Part shown: positions 10,586 to 22,289 of the stretch, piece after piece
Position numbering within the stretch: the stretch's first letter is position 1
Layout of the letters: the number at the start of each line of letters is the position of its first letter
Source of the DNA: Gnetum montanum
Taxonomy: Eukaryota > Streptophyta > Gnetopsida > Gnetales > Gnetaceae
Assembly (NCBI GenBank): GCA_015680685.1
Contig: MNCI01001921.1
Span: 273,549-337,548 of the forward strand
Direction of reading: 5' to 3'
Length of the DNA stretch: 64,000 nt
Notes under the pieces: generated by a model
What the model was told of the DNA's origin: nothing
The model's input: the letters and a program-made list of their open reading frames with translations, nothing else
Databases searched by the model: none
Program-made: the position numbers and the translations under genes

Positions 10586-12374
10586 TGGCTACAACCCATG
10601 CTTATGAATTTCTCTCACCTTTCCTACCAATGCTATCTAGAGCATTACAGAATATCTGGACAAGACTAATGTTGAAAATTCAAGCATGAAACCAGCAACG
10701 CAGTGCATGTGCTAAAATAGTGGGTAACAGAAAGGAGTTCCTCATTTTAAGTTCTCAAAATGGCACATTCCCGATGTTACAAAACTTGCCAAAACTTGAT
10801 AAAAGTTTTGCAATTTCGGCACGAAGATTACGACAAGGAGGTAGTTAAACTCCGTTAAAAATTTTTCAGCGATTGACATAGCCTTTAAAAGTTTCTTAAG
10901 TGATGGAAGCCGAAACTTAAGCATCAAAATCTATGTAATTGATGCAACTTCAAAAATCAAGATTGACGTCAGACTTCAAAGAAAGAAATGACATGGGGCA
11001 TAAAAAATACAAATGACGTGAGAGATCAAAACACACACCAAACTTTCTCCTTTTATCTTAGGCCAACTTGGACTCGTTGATATTTTATTTTGGTCATACA
11101 AAATCTAAAGGATAACTAAAGCACAACCTAAATTTACCATTAATAATATGTGGAGGAATTCATAGGCAAACTAGCATAAAAAATCAACGTTGCATAATAA
11201 TAGTTGTCTATAATAATTAATAATTCAAAGGTTGAATAATGTTTCTCAAACACACCCCTATGTATCATGTAATTTATTTTAAATAGAGGTGGAAATCATG
11301 AAATTGTGAAACTATATCATGGGGGTTGAACTTATCAATTAATAACCCCACGCAAGCATGGGAACGTTGATATCAATATTTAGCTCTAGAACTTGAGTTA
11401 CATGCAAGTGCAAAGATACCAAAACCAATAAAAATTTTAAGAAGTGCAAGGAAATGTAAGATATAAAGGATCAAAATGATCATAAAATCATTAAATGAGA
11501 TAAATAGAGAAAAACTGGAAAAAGGTATGAGAAGATTGTTATTGTTTTTCTTTTCATCTTTTTGGAAATGGATTAAAGGGGATGGAAGGGTAGGATGAGG
11601 ATTGCATTGGATCCTTCCTTTTGGAAAAAGCATTGCTCATGGTGCACTTCATTCTTAAGGTTTTACATGAGTCTAGCTGATTAGCTACATTGCCAATAAA
11701 CAAGGTCCTTGCAAAACTTTGCCTACAATGTAGTTTAACCTTCCTACATATGCCTTTAATTATAAACTAGACAACATCATAGCTATCACCTAGGTGACAA
11801 AGGGTTTTCAAGTGGAGATGAACACACTTCCCCTTGTTGCTCATAGGATAGTCATGGATCATTACACTTGAGGTCTAGGATAAAAGGATAAAGGAAAAGA
11901 GATTTTCTAAGGTCACCTATTGATTATGGCTAATTATTTTCCAACTTCAATGTTCTACATTCACATGACCATGGTAATAACATGATAAGTTAGCATAAAT
12001 CCCATTCTTCATAATAAAACATGAATAATAAAGCCAATACCTTGATAAAGATTGGGAAGAATCATAGAATTATTGAAATATATCATATAAAGAAAATTTA
12101 TAAATAATATTAATATGATATAATATTAATAATATATAAAATATTTTACTTGTATTGTCATTGAATGATGTTATGATGACCCAATGCCTAGCTACTCAAA
12201 GATCATAATGATTATTAAAATTAGAGAAAATGTAAAAATAGATCAAGCCAAAACCATTTTGCTAATGGAAAAACAATGATAGACTTAACATGCATGAGAA
12301 TATGATGAAAAAGACAATATGCAAATGTCACTATATACAAATAAAATATATGAAAGATGAGAAAAAACATGAAA
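10586..12374. other. Unassigned AT-rich region left of T1
   Basis: No convincing coding sequence. The 3' LTR of gypsy element T1 would be expected here, but I could not find the conserved T-family LTR motifs (such as CCCCTACACTCAACCATAC), so that LTR is lost, truncated or too diverged. Small open frames at 10742-10927 and 11373-11633 are low-complexity. Confidence 0.3.
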
Positions 12375-13091
12375 CTAAGGATCTACCAAGTGTTCATGAG
12401 GGGAACATGAGTAGAAATTCTTTAAATGAAATGTATTAAAATTTTTATATAATTTGTTTTCTTGTAAATTAGCAACTTTGTAAACATTGGGGCCAGTGAC
12501 ATTTGTGACTTGATATGGGATTGACCACATATAAGAAAACTTATTTTGGGAACATATTTGACCAAATGCTCTATCTCTTTTAATAAATAGATGACATACT
12601 TTAAAAAATTTAGCTACATATTTCTTATTAAACCATCTTTTAATTGTGTGTTGATGATTAAATAAGCTTTTAACTGCTTTTACCCTCTTAAGTTCTAAAT
12701 TCCAAATGTCATATGTGCATGAAATTAAATGTTCATCATTTGTTAAATAATCTAAAAAAGATGATATGTTGGAATTTACAAATTTATTGGAAAATTGGTA
12801 CCCATTCATATACTAGATTGTATCGTATAGTTTTGATTAATTCTTTATAACAAATTCTATGAGCTCATACTGCCCATTTTAATTATTCATGCCATGTTTG
12901 TGGACTTTCAGTCAGCATTTTTTTAATTTCATTTAATATAATTTTATTGGATGACTATGCCAAATCATTACCTATGAATAATATTTAGTGATGGCTTTGA
13001 AAATAATATTATGTACCCTAGCTTAATTTGTAAACTCTATGGATATGAAAGCAAGTCCATTATTAACTACTAAGACATAAGGGTATTGATA
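12375..13091 (-). pseudogene. T1 integrase, C-terminal half (Tat/Athila-like gypsy)
   Basis: The minus-strand translation includes LELKRVKAVKSLFNHQHTIKRWF, recognisable as gypsy integrase C-terminal sequence, then MWSIPYQV and FHLKNFY. An open frame covers 12375-12809. Upstream, broken frames preserve VNNGLAFISIEFTN (second catalytic Asp region) and SNKNLIKIIKKMLTESPQTWHE. The frame is cut at 13092 by a solo LTR and resumes at 14071. Confidence 0.85.
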
Positions 13092-13096
13092 CATAG

Positions 13097-14070
13097 TGAT
13101 GAGTGGCAAGATACCCCTACACTCAACCATACAAATATGAGCATAGCATGTGCGATCCGGTCAACTCCACAGAATAAGTGCCTACATGCCCTATGGAACA
13201 CTTAGGGTTAATCATTCATTGTCTTCCCAGAATTACTTGTAGTTGTCACGGTGTATGGTTAAGTAAGTCCAAGGTATATGATTTTTATGGTCTTTTCTGT
13301 TTTATGTCTCCTATGCTAATGAGTGAAGGGTTGAGAAACTAATTACTAACTCTAACTAATGAACTAAGTCTAAATTACCTAGCGTCAGCATCCGTTCCCA
13401 CTTACCATACACACCCTGAACCAATTGAACCGTTGCTACCAAACGCTAATCGTTACTGGGATCACCATGCTTAACGCACGTGCTCGAAGTGGTCGTACTG
13501 AGGCACTTAACTAGGAGGAAAGTGTTGAGAGAATCTAATCTAGCCTAAGTGTGATGAGCATCCATTCCTTGATTATCCGTACACATCCTGGTGCACGACT
13601 ACCACTGGGATTACCAAGCGTAGATCCTAGGTATGCCACTGGGTTACCAAGTAGTCACACTTAGATACTCGTAATCAAGTCGTACTCATTCCGCATTACT
13701 ATGAGATAAGGGTTGAGAAGGAAAATAGTAAATAACATTAAATAAAATCCTATTCCATGCACTGCAAGGTTTATTTGAAAAGATCATCTTTATTGCCGTA
13801 CACAAACTTGTGTTCAGGTACAATGTTTGCTCGAATAAAGATCCATTCACTTTGGGACTCCTATTGCGGGCACATGGAAAATATTCTATATCTGGAGTGA
13901 TCAATTTGCCAGAGTTTTCCTACTTCTAGCCTAGGATTATGAAACCAGGGAGAGCCGCCTCTTATTTATAGATATGATAACACACTACGATATCACATAC
14001 GCGATATTGCAGGGGAAGATGCGATACTGCATATGTGATATCGTGGCTCATGCGATATCGCGTCTCCTCA
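13097..14070 (-). mobile_element. Solo LTR of the T (Tat-like) family with target duplication
   Basis: A 974-bp sequence bounded by TG and CA on the plus strand (TGATGAGTGG...GTCTCCTCA). It is flanked by a perfect 5-bp direct repeat CATAG at 13092-13096 and 14071-14075. Integrase homology continues across it when it is removed. Its body matches the LTRs at 24636, 35364 and 41289 (shared CCCCTACACTCAACCATAC, GGATTACCAAG and ACTGGTCATGCTC-like motifs). Near its right end (13981-14070) lie several near-palindromes built on GCGATATCGC. Confidence 0.9.
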
Positions 14071-14375
14071 CATAGAAATTATATCATTTTTTAAAAATCA
14101 AATGTGTGCAATAATCAATAGTCATTAGCTTAAACTTATGTTAAGCTATTAATAATGGATTAATCACTCATATAAAACTTAAAGCCCATTGTGCAAATGG
14201 TCTAGTTTCTATTATAGGTTATAAAGAAGCTAACCCTTTGGAATCTTTCCATTTAAATATTTGATACTATACACAAGTTTTAACTAGGTTGTAAGCATCA
14301 TTAAGCATAGTGGGCCAATAGTAACCTTTCCTTCTAATTTTATAGATTAACCAGTGATAACCAATATGTCCTTTT
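14071..14375 (-). pseudogene. T1 integrase, zinc-finger end and start of the core
   Basis: Minus-strand translation gives the integrase zinc-binding segment (GHIGYH, YKIRRKGYYWPTM) followed by PIIETRPFAQWALSFI and VINPLL, the usual gypsy sequence around the first catalytic Asp. Here the DFIG position reads SFI, and stops are present. The segment is interrupted on the right by E3 (from 14376) and continues at 20468. Confidence 0.85.
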
Positions 14376-15613
14376 TGAGGATTGTTGAACTTAGAAGGGG
14401 AGGGGAGGGGGATGAATAAGTTCCCCAAATAAAAATTCTTTAATACAAAGCACACACAAATTTTAACCTAGTTCACCAACTTGGATAGTCCACACTTGAA
14501 GGGTAGTTCGCAAATACACCTCGTGACTTTGTTCCTTTCAAAATGTGGTTTGAATGATACCATGTCCTATACAATCTCTAAGCCCTGATCAAGAGTGTTG
14601 TAAGACTACACTAACAAATCAACCTTGCAAGGTCTTGTCAGGCTTAGAATGTGGTTTCCAAGCTTCCACAACCTTTACAATCTTAACGTTCACTTTGGAG
14701 TGTTGTGCCACAACACCAACTACTCAATCCCACAAGATCTCGACAAGCTCAATCAAGATGCCTTCTTAGAAGAAGTACATCAACCACATATGACAACAAT
14801 GGAGAACAAAAATTACAAGGGATGAATGTAACCTAGTTTGTTGATCCTTTTACTTTGAGGTACAACACACTATATAATAGACAAATGATAATATAATGAA
14901 AAGCAATAGTAATTACAATGATTGCTAGATGATTTACAATTGATAGTACCAAAGCTTGTACATTTTCCAATGAGAGTGAAGTATTCTTATAGCCAATATG
15001 TTTCCAAATTCATCTTGGAACTCCTGAAATGGCTAGCTAACAATCATGGAATATTTCTTCTTCGTGGCTGAGTTGTCTTTCAATGTTTTCCCTCCATTCT
15101 GGGAAGATGTCGTCTTCTAGTGAAAGATGTCTTTCTATAATTAACCTTCATTTTAGAAAGATATCTTTTTCTAGTGAAATATGTCTTTGTCTAATGAAAT
15201 ACATCTACTATTTTTCAAAGATTTCTTCTTATATGTAACCTTTTGGAAAGGTGTCTTTGGTATGGGAAAGACGTTTATTCTCTAGGGGTAAAAAATGAAA
15301 CTACTCATTTTGATGCTAAGAGCCTCTAGATGCCTCCAAAAAAGTCCCCATAGACCTTATAACCTCCTAGACTCATCAAAATGAGTTAGAAACACTTCAA
15401 AACATGTCAAAACATCCAAGAATCAACCTCAACAAAAATAGACACATTTTTCTTGAATTCTTCATATTCTTCCATACTCCCTTGAGTCCTTGTGATTCCT
15501 AATTTTCTTTTGAGTCCTTGAGTCTTTTGATCTTGATACTATAAACAAAACAATCATCCAAACATCCTTGTACTCCATTTTTCTTAATGTTTTGACATGT
15601 CAAAAGGTTAACA
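14376..15613 (-). repeat. E3 left (3') LTR
   Basis: 1238 bp, TGAGGATTGTTGAAC... to ...AAGGTTAACA on the plus strand. It contains clustered AGATGTCT-type motifs (15100-15290) and the shared module (15290-15420). By eye the two LTRs differ at roughly one base in seven, so the insertion is old. Confidence 0.85.
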
Positions 15614-18180
15614 ATCTTTCCCTTTTTGGTAATGTACAAAACATAAGAAAATGGATTAGTCTTTATCACAATATCAAATATATAATTCACTTCTCCCGCT
15701 TTTTGGACATAACCAAAAAGGATCATGCATATAAACCTATCTCTATAAGATATATCATACTAGAGCAACATCACATAATATTCATGTCAATCCCATAAAG
15801 ACAAAAACATTTTAGCTAAGAAAGAATATTAGTGAAAGAGCACACATCTTTTAGCACTATGTTTCATGAAGAGTTGCCCCTTTTCTATTTACAAAGTTAA
15901 AAATTAACTAATCCAATCCTTTCAAGTGATATTCAAGAATATTTAAAAACCTTAAAAGCATGAAGTAAAGTATAATCCTTGAAGATCAAGTAACCTATCT
16001 ATATAGTTCATGATTCTTGAATTTTCCAATATTCCCCTTCTTTTTAAAACATCATCAAAAGAATAAGGCATATAAATTTTTATCGTAAGAAAAATATATG
16101 CATAAGAAAGAATAGAGCAATACAACTTTATAAACATCTTTGAATCATGTGATTTGTAACTAGCCATGCCAAATTTAAATGTCTAAACCATGAAGTACAT
16201 CTCAAGGAAAAATGTTCAAAGGATGTTTTGATCAAAGAATACTTTTGCCTTGGATACTTTAGCATAAAAAGAATAATAATTTTCTTGCTCATCTTGTTGT
16301 TTGAGTGTCTTTTGGTCAAAGTCTCAAAAGATTCCCCCTACATCAATGGGCTCTAGGATGAAAATTGTTGATGAGATACATGCCTCCCCTATGTACATGC
16401 TTGAGTTTCTTCCTTTTGTCATAATGCATTTGTTGGAGAGAGATTTGTATTCTCCCTTAAGCCTTTTAGGATCTTCATGCTACATTGAAATTTTAAGATC
16501 AAGTTTGGAGACAAAGATCTCTCATTAGTGAATCATTTCAACAAAGAAAAAAAAATTATTGCAGGAAATTCCCTCCTAGATATTTAACAAGAAATCAACT
16601 TTTTTAAGGAAAGCCACTACAGACTTCAACTTTTGTAATGCATCTATTTGCTAAAATTTCCATTAAAATTAATATGAGATGACTTAATAGAAATAGTAGA
16701 TGTCCTACTTGAGAGCAAAGATGTTAGATTATATGACAACCTATTAAGAGAGATGTTGGATGTCAAAATGAGATGTCTCAAATGTAGGGGAGAAATATAA
16801 CAATTAGAGTAGACATCTATCCTACTAGAGCTTAAAATATAGATGCTCATTTTGAGGTTTTGAACCTCTAGATGTTCCCAAACTAGTCACCATAGCTCCA
16901 AAAAACTTCTAGATTCATCAAAATAAGTCTAAAACATCCCAAAACATGGCATAAAACCTTGAAATCATCATTAAAAATGTCAACATAAGAAAACATACAT
17001 AAACACCCAAGAGCTAGGAGATGTCCCCAAAAATATGAAGTGCCATATCTAAGATCAAGTTTGAAAGGAAGACCTCTCATAAAGATAGCAAATAATTCAC
17101 ATGGTTAAGGACTTTCATTTGCAATGTAGCTATCTTTAAAAGATACATGAATTACATTACAAGGACCATTCAAGAATTCTTAAAAACAACCAAACTTTAA
17201 GATTTCATAAGAAAGAAAAAATGCCATAACTTAATTAAGAGATTGGAGCACAAGACATCTATGTTTAAAAAGTAATAATCATTTAACAAAGAGCTTTTGA
17301 ACCATGAGTTTTAATCCACTTAAATCGAATACATTCTAAATAAAATTCCAAAAGATGATTTATGAATAAAATATTTAAAAGTTTACAAGAACCACAAACT
17401 TTCATTCAGTTATAAGATTAATCACATCATGATCATACATTCACAAGAGATACCATAATCAAATATTCCAATAGTATCAAATATCTTCTCTTGAAAGCAC
17501 TTATCTTAACAATTGTAGAATATTAAAGTAAACATCCCATAGCTTGAATTGAAGTAAGCACACACCAACATAATTTAGTCTATCCAAATTAAATACTGAC
17601 ACGATATTTAGCAAGCAAGGAAACAAAAACTTATCTTGACTTATCTTGACTTACCTTACTTACAACTGAGAATTAAGATGCTAGAGTGCTAGATAATGTG
17701 ATTCCTCTTTCGAGGTTTGCTTTCTTACATAGACTTCTTTAATTTTTTAGGCTTGGATCCCTTTTACAAATTAGCTAGATGGTGTATTTTCATTCTCAGG
17801 TTCCTTCCTCTTGATTCTTCAAACTGTTTGAACTTACTCATTCTTTTGAGTTCAATCTTTCTTGACTCCTCTTTGATTTGTTTGCCTATCCTTTTTAATC
17901 TACAAAAAACCCTTTCTAGGCACATTTGGATGAGACCAAGGAGTTCTATGATATGACCAAGTGTTCATGTGATAAAAATTTAAATTGCAATTACATTGTT
18001 TATGCCCAAACCTGCTATAGTAATAACATCTAATTTTCCTATTGTAGTAAAAGTGATTAAAATGGTCAATCCTTCATGGTGTTGTTAATTGGTTTAGAGT
18101 TACTTTTAATTGAGATGTAGTGCTCATTGATTCTTCATTTTTTGCATGGACTTTGCTTGAGATGGTGTTGGTGTAGATGA
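15614..18180. other. Non-coding interior of E3
   Basis: No pol homology found. Positions about 16680-17050 resemble the LTRs of element E6 (43040-43266 and 46280-46523) and include TAGACATCTATCCTACTAG. Small open frames here have no recognised homology. Confidence 0.5.
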
Positions 18181-19215
18181 TTCATCTTATGTATAACATC
18201 CCAGTTCACTCTTATCATGTGGACTTCTTCCTTGTCCTAGAACCATCTGAAGGGATTCCTTTCCTTTAACCAACCTCTCATTTACAAGTTTAGCATCTGC
18301 TAGTTCTTTCTTAACTTGCTCATTAAACATGATGAGTCTTTCATTCTTAACCCTGAGGTCTAATATTTCCTTAGCGAGATCAAAAATTTTCTCAATAAAG
18401 AAATTTCTTAATCCTTTGTTTTCATTTGCTTATTCAAATTTGTGCAAAGATTTTGAAAATATAATAGTTCATGACATAATAAATCAAACCTGTCATCCTC
18501 ACTAAATTCATCATTTGAGGTATCAACGTTATCATCTGTGAGAGCCATACAGATGAAGTGTTAATCCTTTGCATCATCCTTCACCTTTTCTTCACTTTGC
18601 TCTCCATCATTCCAACTTGTGTAGAAATTAGTGTTTCTCATCTTCTCATCATTTCTATCCTTTCACTATAACCTGCCATTACTAGGACATTCGGAGGCCA
18701 CATGGTCTCTTCCACCACATACCAAGCATTCTATTGAAGATGAATCAAAATTACCATCAAATTGATTGGGTTTTTGTTGATTAAAGTTCTTGCTCATTTG
18801 CTCAATTAAATTGGTTAGTTTTTGAATCTCAACCTTATGGTCTAAGTTCTTTTTCTTGAGATAAAAAAATTCATCATTAATAATTTTAATTTCTATTTCC
18901 TTAGCATGTAAAGAATATTTTATCTCAATGCAAAAATTTTGAAAATAAAGAACTTCATGGAAAAATATCCCATACCTTTCTTCAAAGGAAACATCATTTA
19001 GATAATCATGAGTTTTATAAACTTTACAAGCATAGTCTTCTTTATTTCTGAATGCAAAGAAGGGAATGAGAGACTTACCTTCATAACATATGTGATATAG
19101 AAATTAAGCACAATAATTGATGAAGCATATTAGTCTCTTTGTCCAGATGTGTCTGATGTTGATTGCTCAATCAATGTTCACTTTTGGAGATCTATGTAGA
19201 GTGCAAGAGTACTAG
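18180..19215 (-). pseudogene. E3 gag remnant with CCHC zinc knuckle
   Basis: The minus-strand translation of 18687-18728 reads CLVCGGRDHVASEC, a perfect C-x2-C-x4-H-x4-C nucleic-acid-binding knuckle as in retroelement Gag. The surrounding sequence (to about 19050) has coiled-coil-like Lys/Glu/Leu-rich stretches but is broken by stops. It lies directly downstream of the primer-binding site, where gag belongs. Confidence 0.65.
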
Positions 19216-19229
19216 GCTTCGATACCACT
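19215..19229 (-). promoter_or_regulatory. E3 primer-binding site
   Basis: Minus-strand TGGTATCGAAGCC, two bases inside the 5' LTR, similar to the 3' end complement of initiator tRNA-Met used by plant copia and chromovirus elements. Confidence 0.75.
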
Positions 19230-20467
19230 TGAGGATCATTGAACTTAGAAGTGGGGGGAGGGGAGGATGAATAATTTCCCCAAATAAAAATCCTTTAACA
19301 CAAGGCACACACCAATTTTAACGTGGTTCACCAACTTGGCTAATCCAAACTCAGAGCGTAGTTCACAAGCATAGCTCTAGACTTTATTCCTTCTAAAATG
19401 TGGTTTGAATGGTACCACACCTTGTACAATCTCTAATTCCTACTCTAGAATGTTGTGACATTGCACCAACCACTCAACCTTGCAAGGTCACATTAGGCTT
19501 AGAATGTGGTTTCCAGGTTTCCATGACCTTTAGAATCTTGAGGTATACTCTAGAATGTTATGTTGCAATGCCAACCACTCAATCTCACAAGGATCCCAAC
19601 AAGCTTAATTAAGATGCCTTTCCATAAGAAGCACATAAACCATGCAGGGCAAGAATGAAGAACAAAAATTACAAGAGATAAATGCAACTTAGTTTATTGA
19701 TCTTTGTATTTTGAGGTACAACACACTTTACAATGGACAAACGATAATACAAGTAAGAGAAATAGTGATTGCAATGATTGGTAGATAATTTACAATTGAT
19801 AGTACTGAAACTTACACTATTCCCAATGAGAGTGAAGGTTTCTTATAGCCAATATTTTTTCAAATTTATCTTGGAACTCATGCAATGTCTAGCTAACGGT
19901 TATGGAAGACGTCTTCTTCATGGCTAAGCTATCTTTCTGCATTTGCCCTCCATTTTGGGAAGGCGTGTTCTTTTGTTGGAAGATGTCTTTCTATAACTGG
20001 CATTCATTCTAGGAAGATGTCTTTCTCTAGTGAAATAAATCTTTGTTTGAAGAAAGACATCTGCTATTTTTTAGAGATGTCTTCTTTAGTGCTACCTTCT
20101 ACAAAAATGTCTTTGGTATGGAAAAGATGTCTCTTTTGTAGGGGCCAAAAATGAAACTTCTCATTTTGATGCTGGGATCCTCTGAATGCCTCCAAACAAG
20201 TTCCCACAAACCTTAACCTCCTAGACTCATCAAAATGGGCCACAAACACTTCAAACCATGCCAAAACATCCAAGAATCATCCTCAACAAAAATAGACACA
20301 TTTTTCTTGAATTATTCATATTTTTCCATGCTCCATTGAGTCCTTGTGATCCCTAATTTGCTTGTGAGTCCTTGAGTCTTTTGCTTTTGCTCCTATAAAT
20401 AGAACAATCACCCAAACATCCTTGTACTTGATTTTCCTTATTGTTTTGACATACCAAAAGGTAAACA
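19230..20467 (-). repeat. E3 right (5') LTR
   Basis: 1238 bp, the same length as the left copy. It contains AGATGTCTTT repeats at about 19900-20135 and the shared module at about 20145-20290. Confidence 0.85.
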
Positions 20468-22040
20468 CTTTCTCATATAGTTATCTTAAAGTATCATTAG
20501 CTTGTTCTTAGTCTAAACATTTAAGATATATTCCTTGGAAATTTTTTTCTAAACAACTCATCTCTACTTAAAGTAAACTTAGAACATTTAGATAATAAAA
20601 GTTTTCTTTTTTATCAAGGTATGTCTAAAGGATAACAATGAAAGATTAAATAAAATTTAATATCTCCATACCATGGATCATGTAATTAATTAAGAGTAAA
20701 TAGGATATCATTCTCCTCATCAATAGATAGTATGTAAAGTCATGTAGACTCTTGATATTTTGGTGCGCTGTGTTTTTCTAAAGTTAAACCTTTAGCTATG
20801 AGCTTTGCAAAATTGATTCCTCTAACCAACTTGGCTATTTTTCATTAAATATTAAACTCTTGTAATTTCATAACCCATTTAGCATGTTTTTTCACTAGGA
20901 TCTTGTAGTTTGACTAATGTAATGGTGGCTAAATTAGGAACAATAACAAAAACATTCATGTTTAACAAATAGTTAAAAAATTTCTTTAGAGCTTTAATCA
21001 TAGCACAAAATTTATTTCTATGGATTAATATTTTAATTTCTCATCTTTCAAAGATGCAAACATGAAAACTATAGGTCTTTCACCTTGATTAATGATATCT
21101 TGAATTAATATATTGGTGATAGTGACATCACTAGAAAATTCATATAAAAGGAAATAATTTTCATACCAAGGAGAAGTTAAAATAGGAGCACCTATAATGG
21201 CTTCTTTAATAGCAAGAAAAGAATTTTTTCTTTCTTCTATCAAATGCATAGTACTATATTTTTTAAGCATCTTATTTAATTATCTACATAATTCAACATA
21301 AATAGGATAAATTGTCTAACAAAATTAATTTTTCCAAAGAAAGCCCTTAAATTGATTTTAGATAAAGGATAACGTACCTCTCAAACAACATTTACTCATT
21401 TACAATCAATAATAATTCCTTCTTTAGTCACTATGTGACTAATAAATTTATGACTTTGAATACCAAAAATGAATTTCCTAGCATTCAAAGTGATACCAAA
21501 TTGTCTACACCTTATGAAAATATTTCTAAGGTTCCTAAGGCATGTACCATAACCTTAAAAAAATAGTTAAATCATCTAGATAAATAATAATAAACTTCTT
21601 AATTAATCCCTCAAAGGTTTTATCCATATCCCTTTGAAAAGTAGAACCAACATTTATAAGATAGAAGGACATCTTAGTAAATTAAAAAGTTTCTCATTTT
21701 GTTAGAAAGGTCATCTTATATTGGTCCTTTTTACTTTCTAAAAGTTGATTATCTCTTAGATATTTGTCAAAAAAGAAATACATTTGCGCATCAATCACAA
21801 TTTGCAAAAACTCCCCCATAAGAGCAAATGGATAATTATCCTTAATACAAGAGGTATTAAGGTTATGAAAATCAATGCATATTCATAATTCAATTGTTCA
21901 TTTTCCAACTAGCACTAAGTTTAATATCCAACTCAAGTGTCTAATAAGATAAATAATTTTAGATTCTAAAATTTTATCTATTTCTTCCTTCATTAATGAT
22001 TCAATCTTGGTGCCAATAGATCTAAGTTTTTAGGACGATA
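20468..22040 (-). pseudogene. T1 reverse transcriptase / RNase H and integrase start
   Basis: On the minus strand from 22040 leftward: KIESLMKEEIDKILESK, then CIDFHNLNT and DNYPFALM, then MTFLTK, then FQRDMDKTFEGLI, and the catalytic YLDD (21571-21582), all reverse-transcriptase landmarks. An open frame at 21025-21270 contains SFLAIKEAIIGAPILTSP and IVFMFASLKDEKLKY, the gypsy RNase H-like domain. Sequence at 20468-20530 completes the integrase zinc-finger region that continues at 14375 after E3. Many stops and frameshifts are present; the catalytic DD pair is conserved. Confidence 0.85.
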
Positions 22041-22289
22041 GTTGATAAGTGTGTTGGATCTTTCCATGTATCTTTTGGATAGTCCAGTATTCTCATTTTC
22101 TAGCGGTTGGGTGTCCTTTTGTGTAGTGGCTATTGTGTAAACATGGTTTTATGCACACACTTATTCCTGAAGTTTGTTGTTGGCTAGCATAAGGATCATT
22201 TTAATACTTCTAACATTTGGCTCATAAATGCACCCTTTATCATTATTAGTAGTGCATGTAATTTTCTATCTTTCCACAAGATCCTGTTC

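Larger units (their letters stand above)
14376..20467 (-). mobile_element. Complete non-autonomous LTR element E3
   Basis: Two direct repeats of 1238 bp each (14376-15613 and 19230-20467) enclose 3.6 kb. Flanks are CTTTT (14371-14375) and CTTTC (20468-20472), a target duplication with one transition. Minus orientation is shown by the primer-binding site next to the right LTR (TGGTATCGAAGCC at 19215-19227) and a purine tract next to the left LTR (AAAAAGGGAAAGAT). The interior encodes only a gag-like zinc knuckle; no protease, reverse transcriptase or integrase was seen. It sits inside the T1 integrase zinc finger. Family members recur at 52385 and 61366. Confidence 0.88.

Noticed and set aside
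11373-11633. 86-residue minus-strand frame with a hydrophobic stretch resembling a membrane segment
   Set aside because: Low-complexity Phe/Leu/Ile from AT-rich sequence, with poly-Asn and poly-Lys; no gene context.
16301-17956. Open frames inside E3 (16301-16528, 16883-17080, 17717-17956)
   Set aside because: No homology; positions coincide with LTR-like or T-rich sequence, and they differ in strand from the element's gag.
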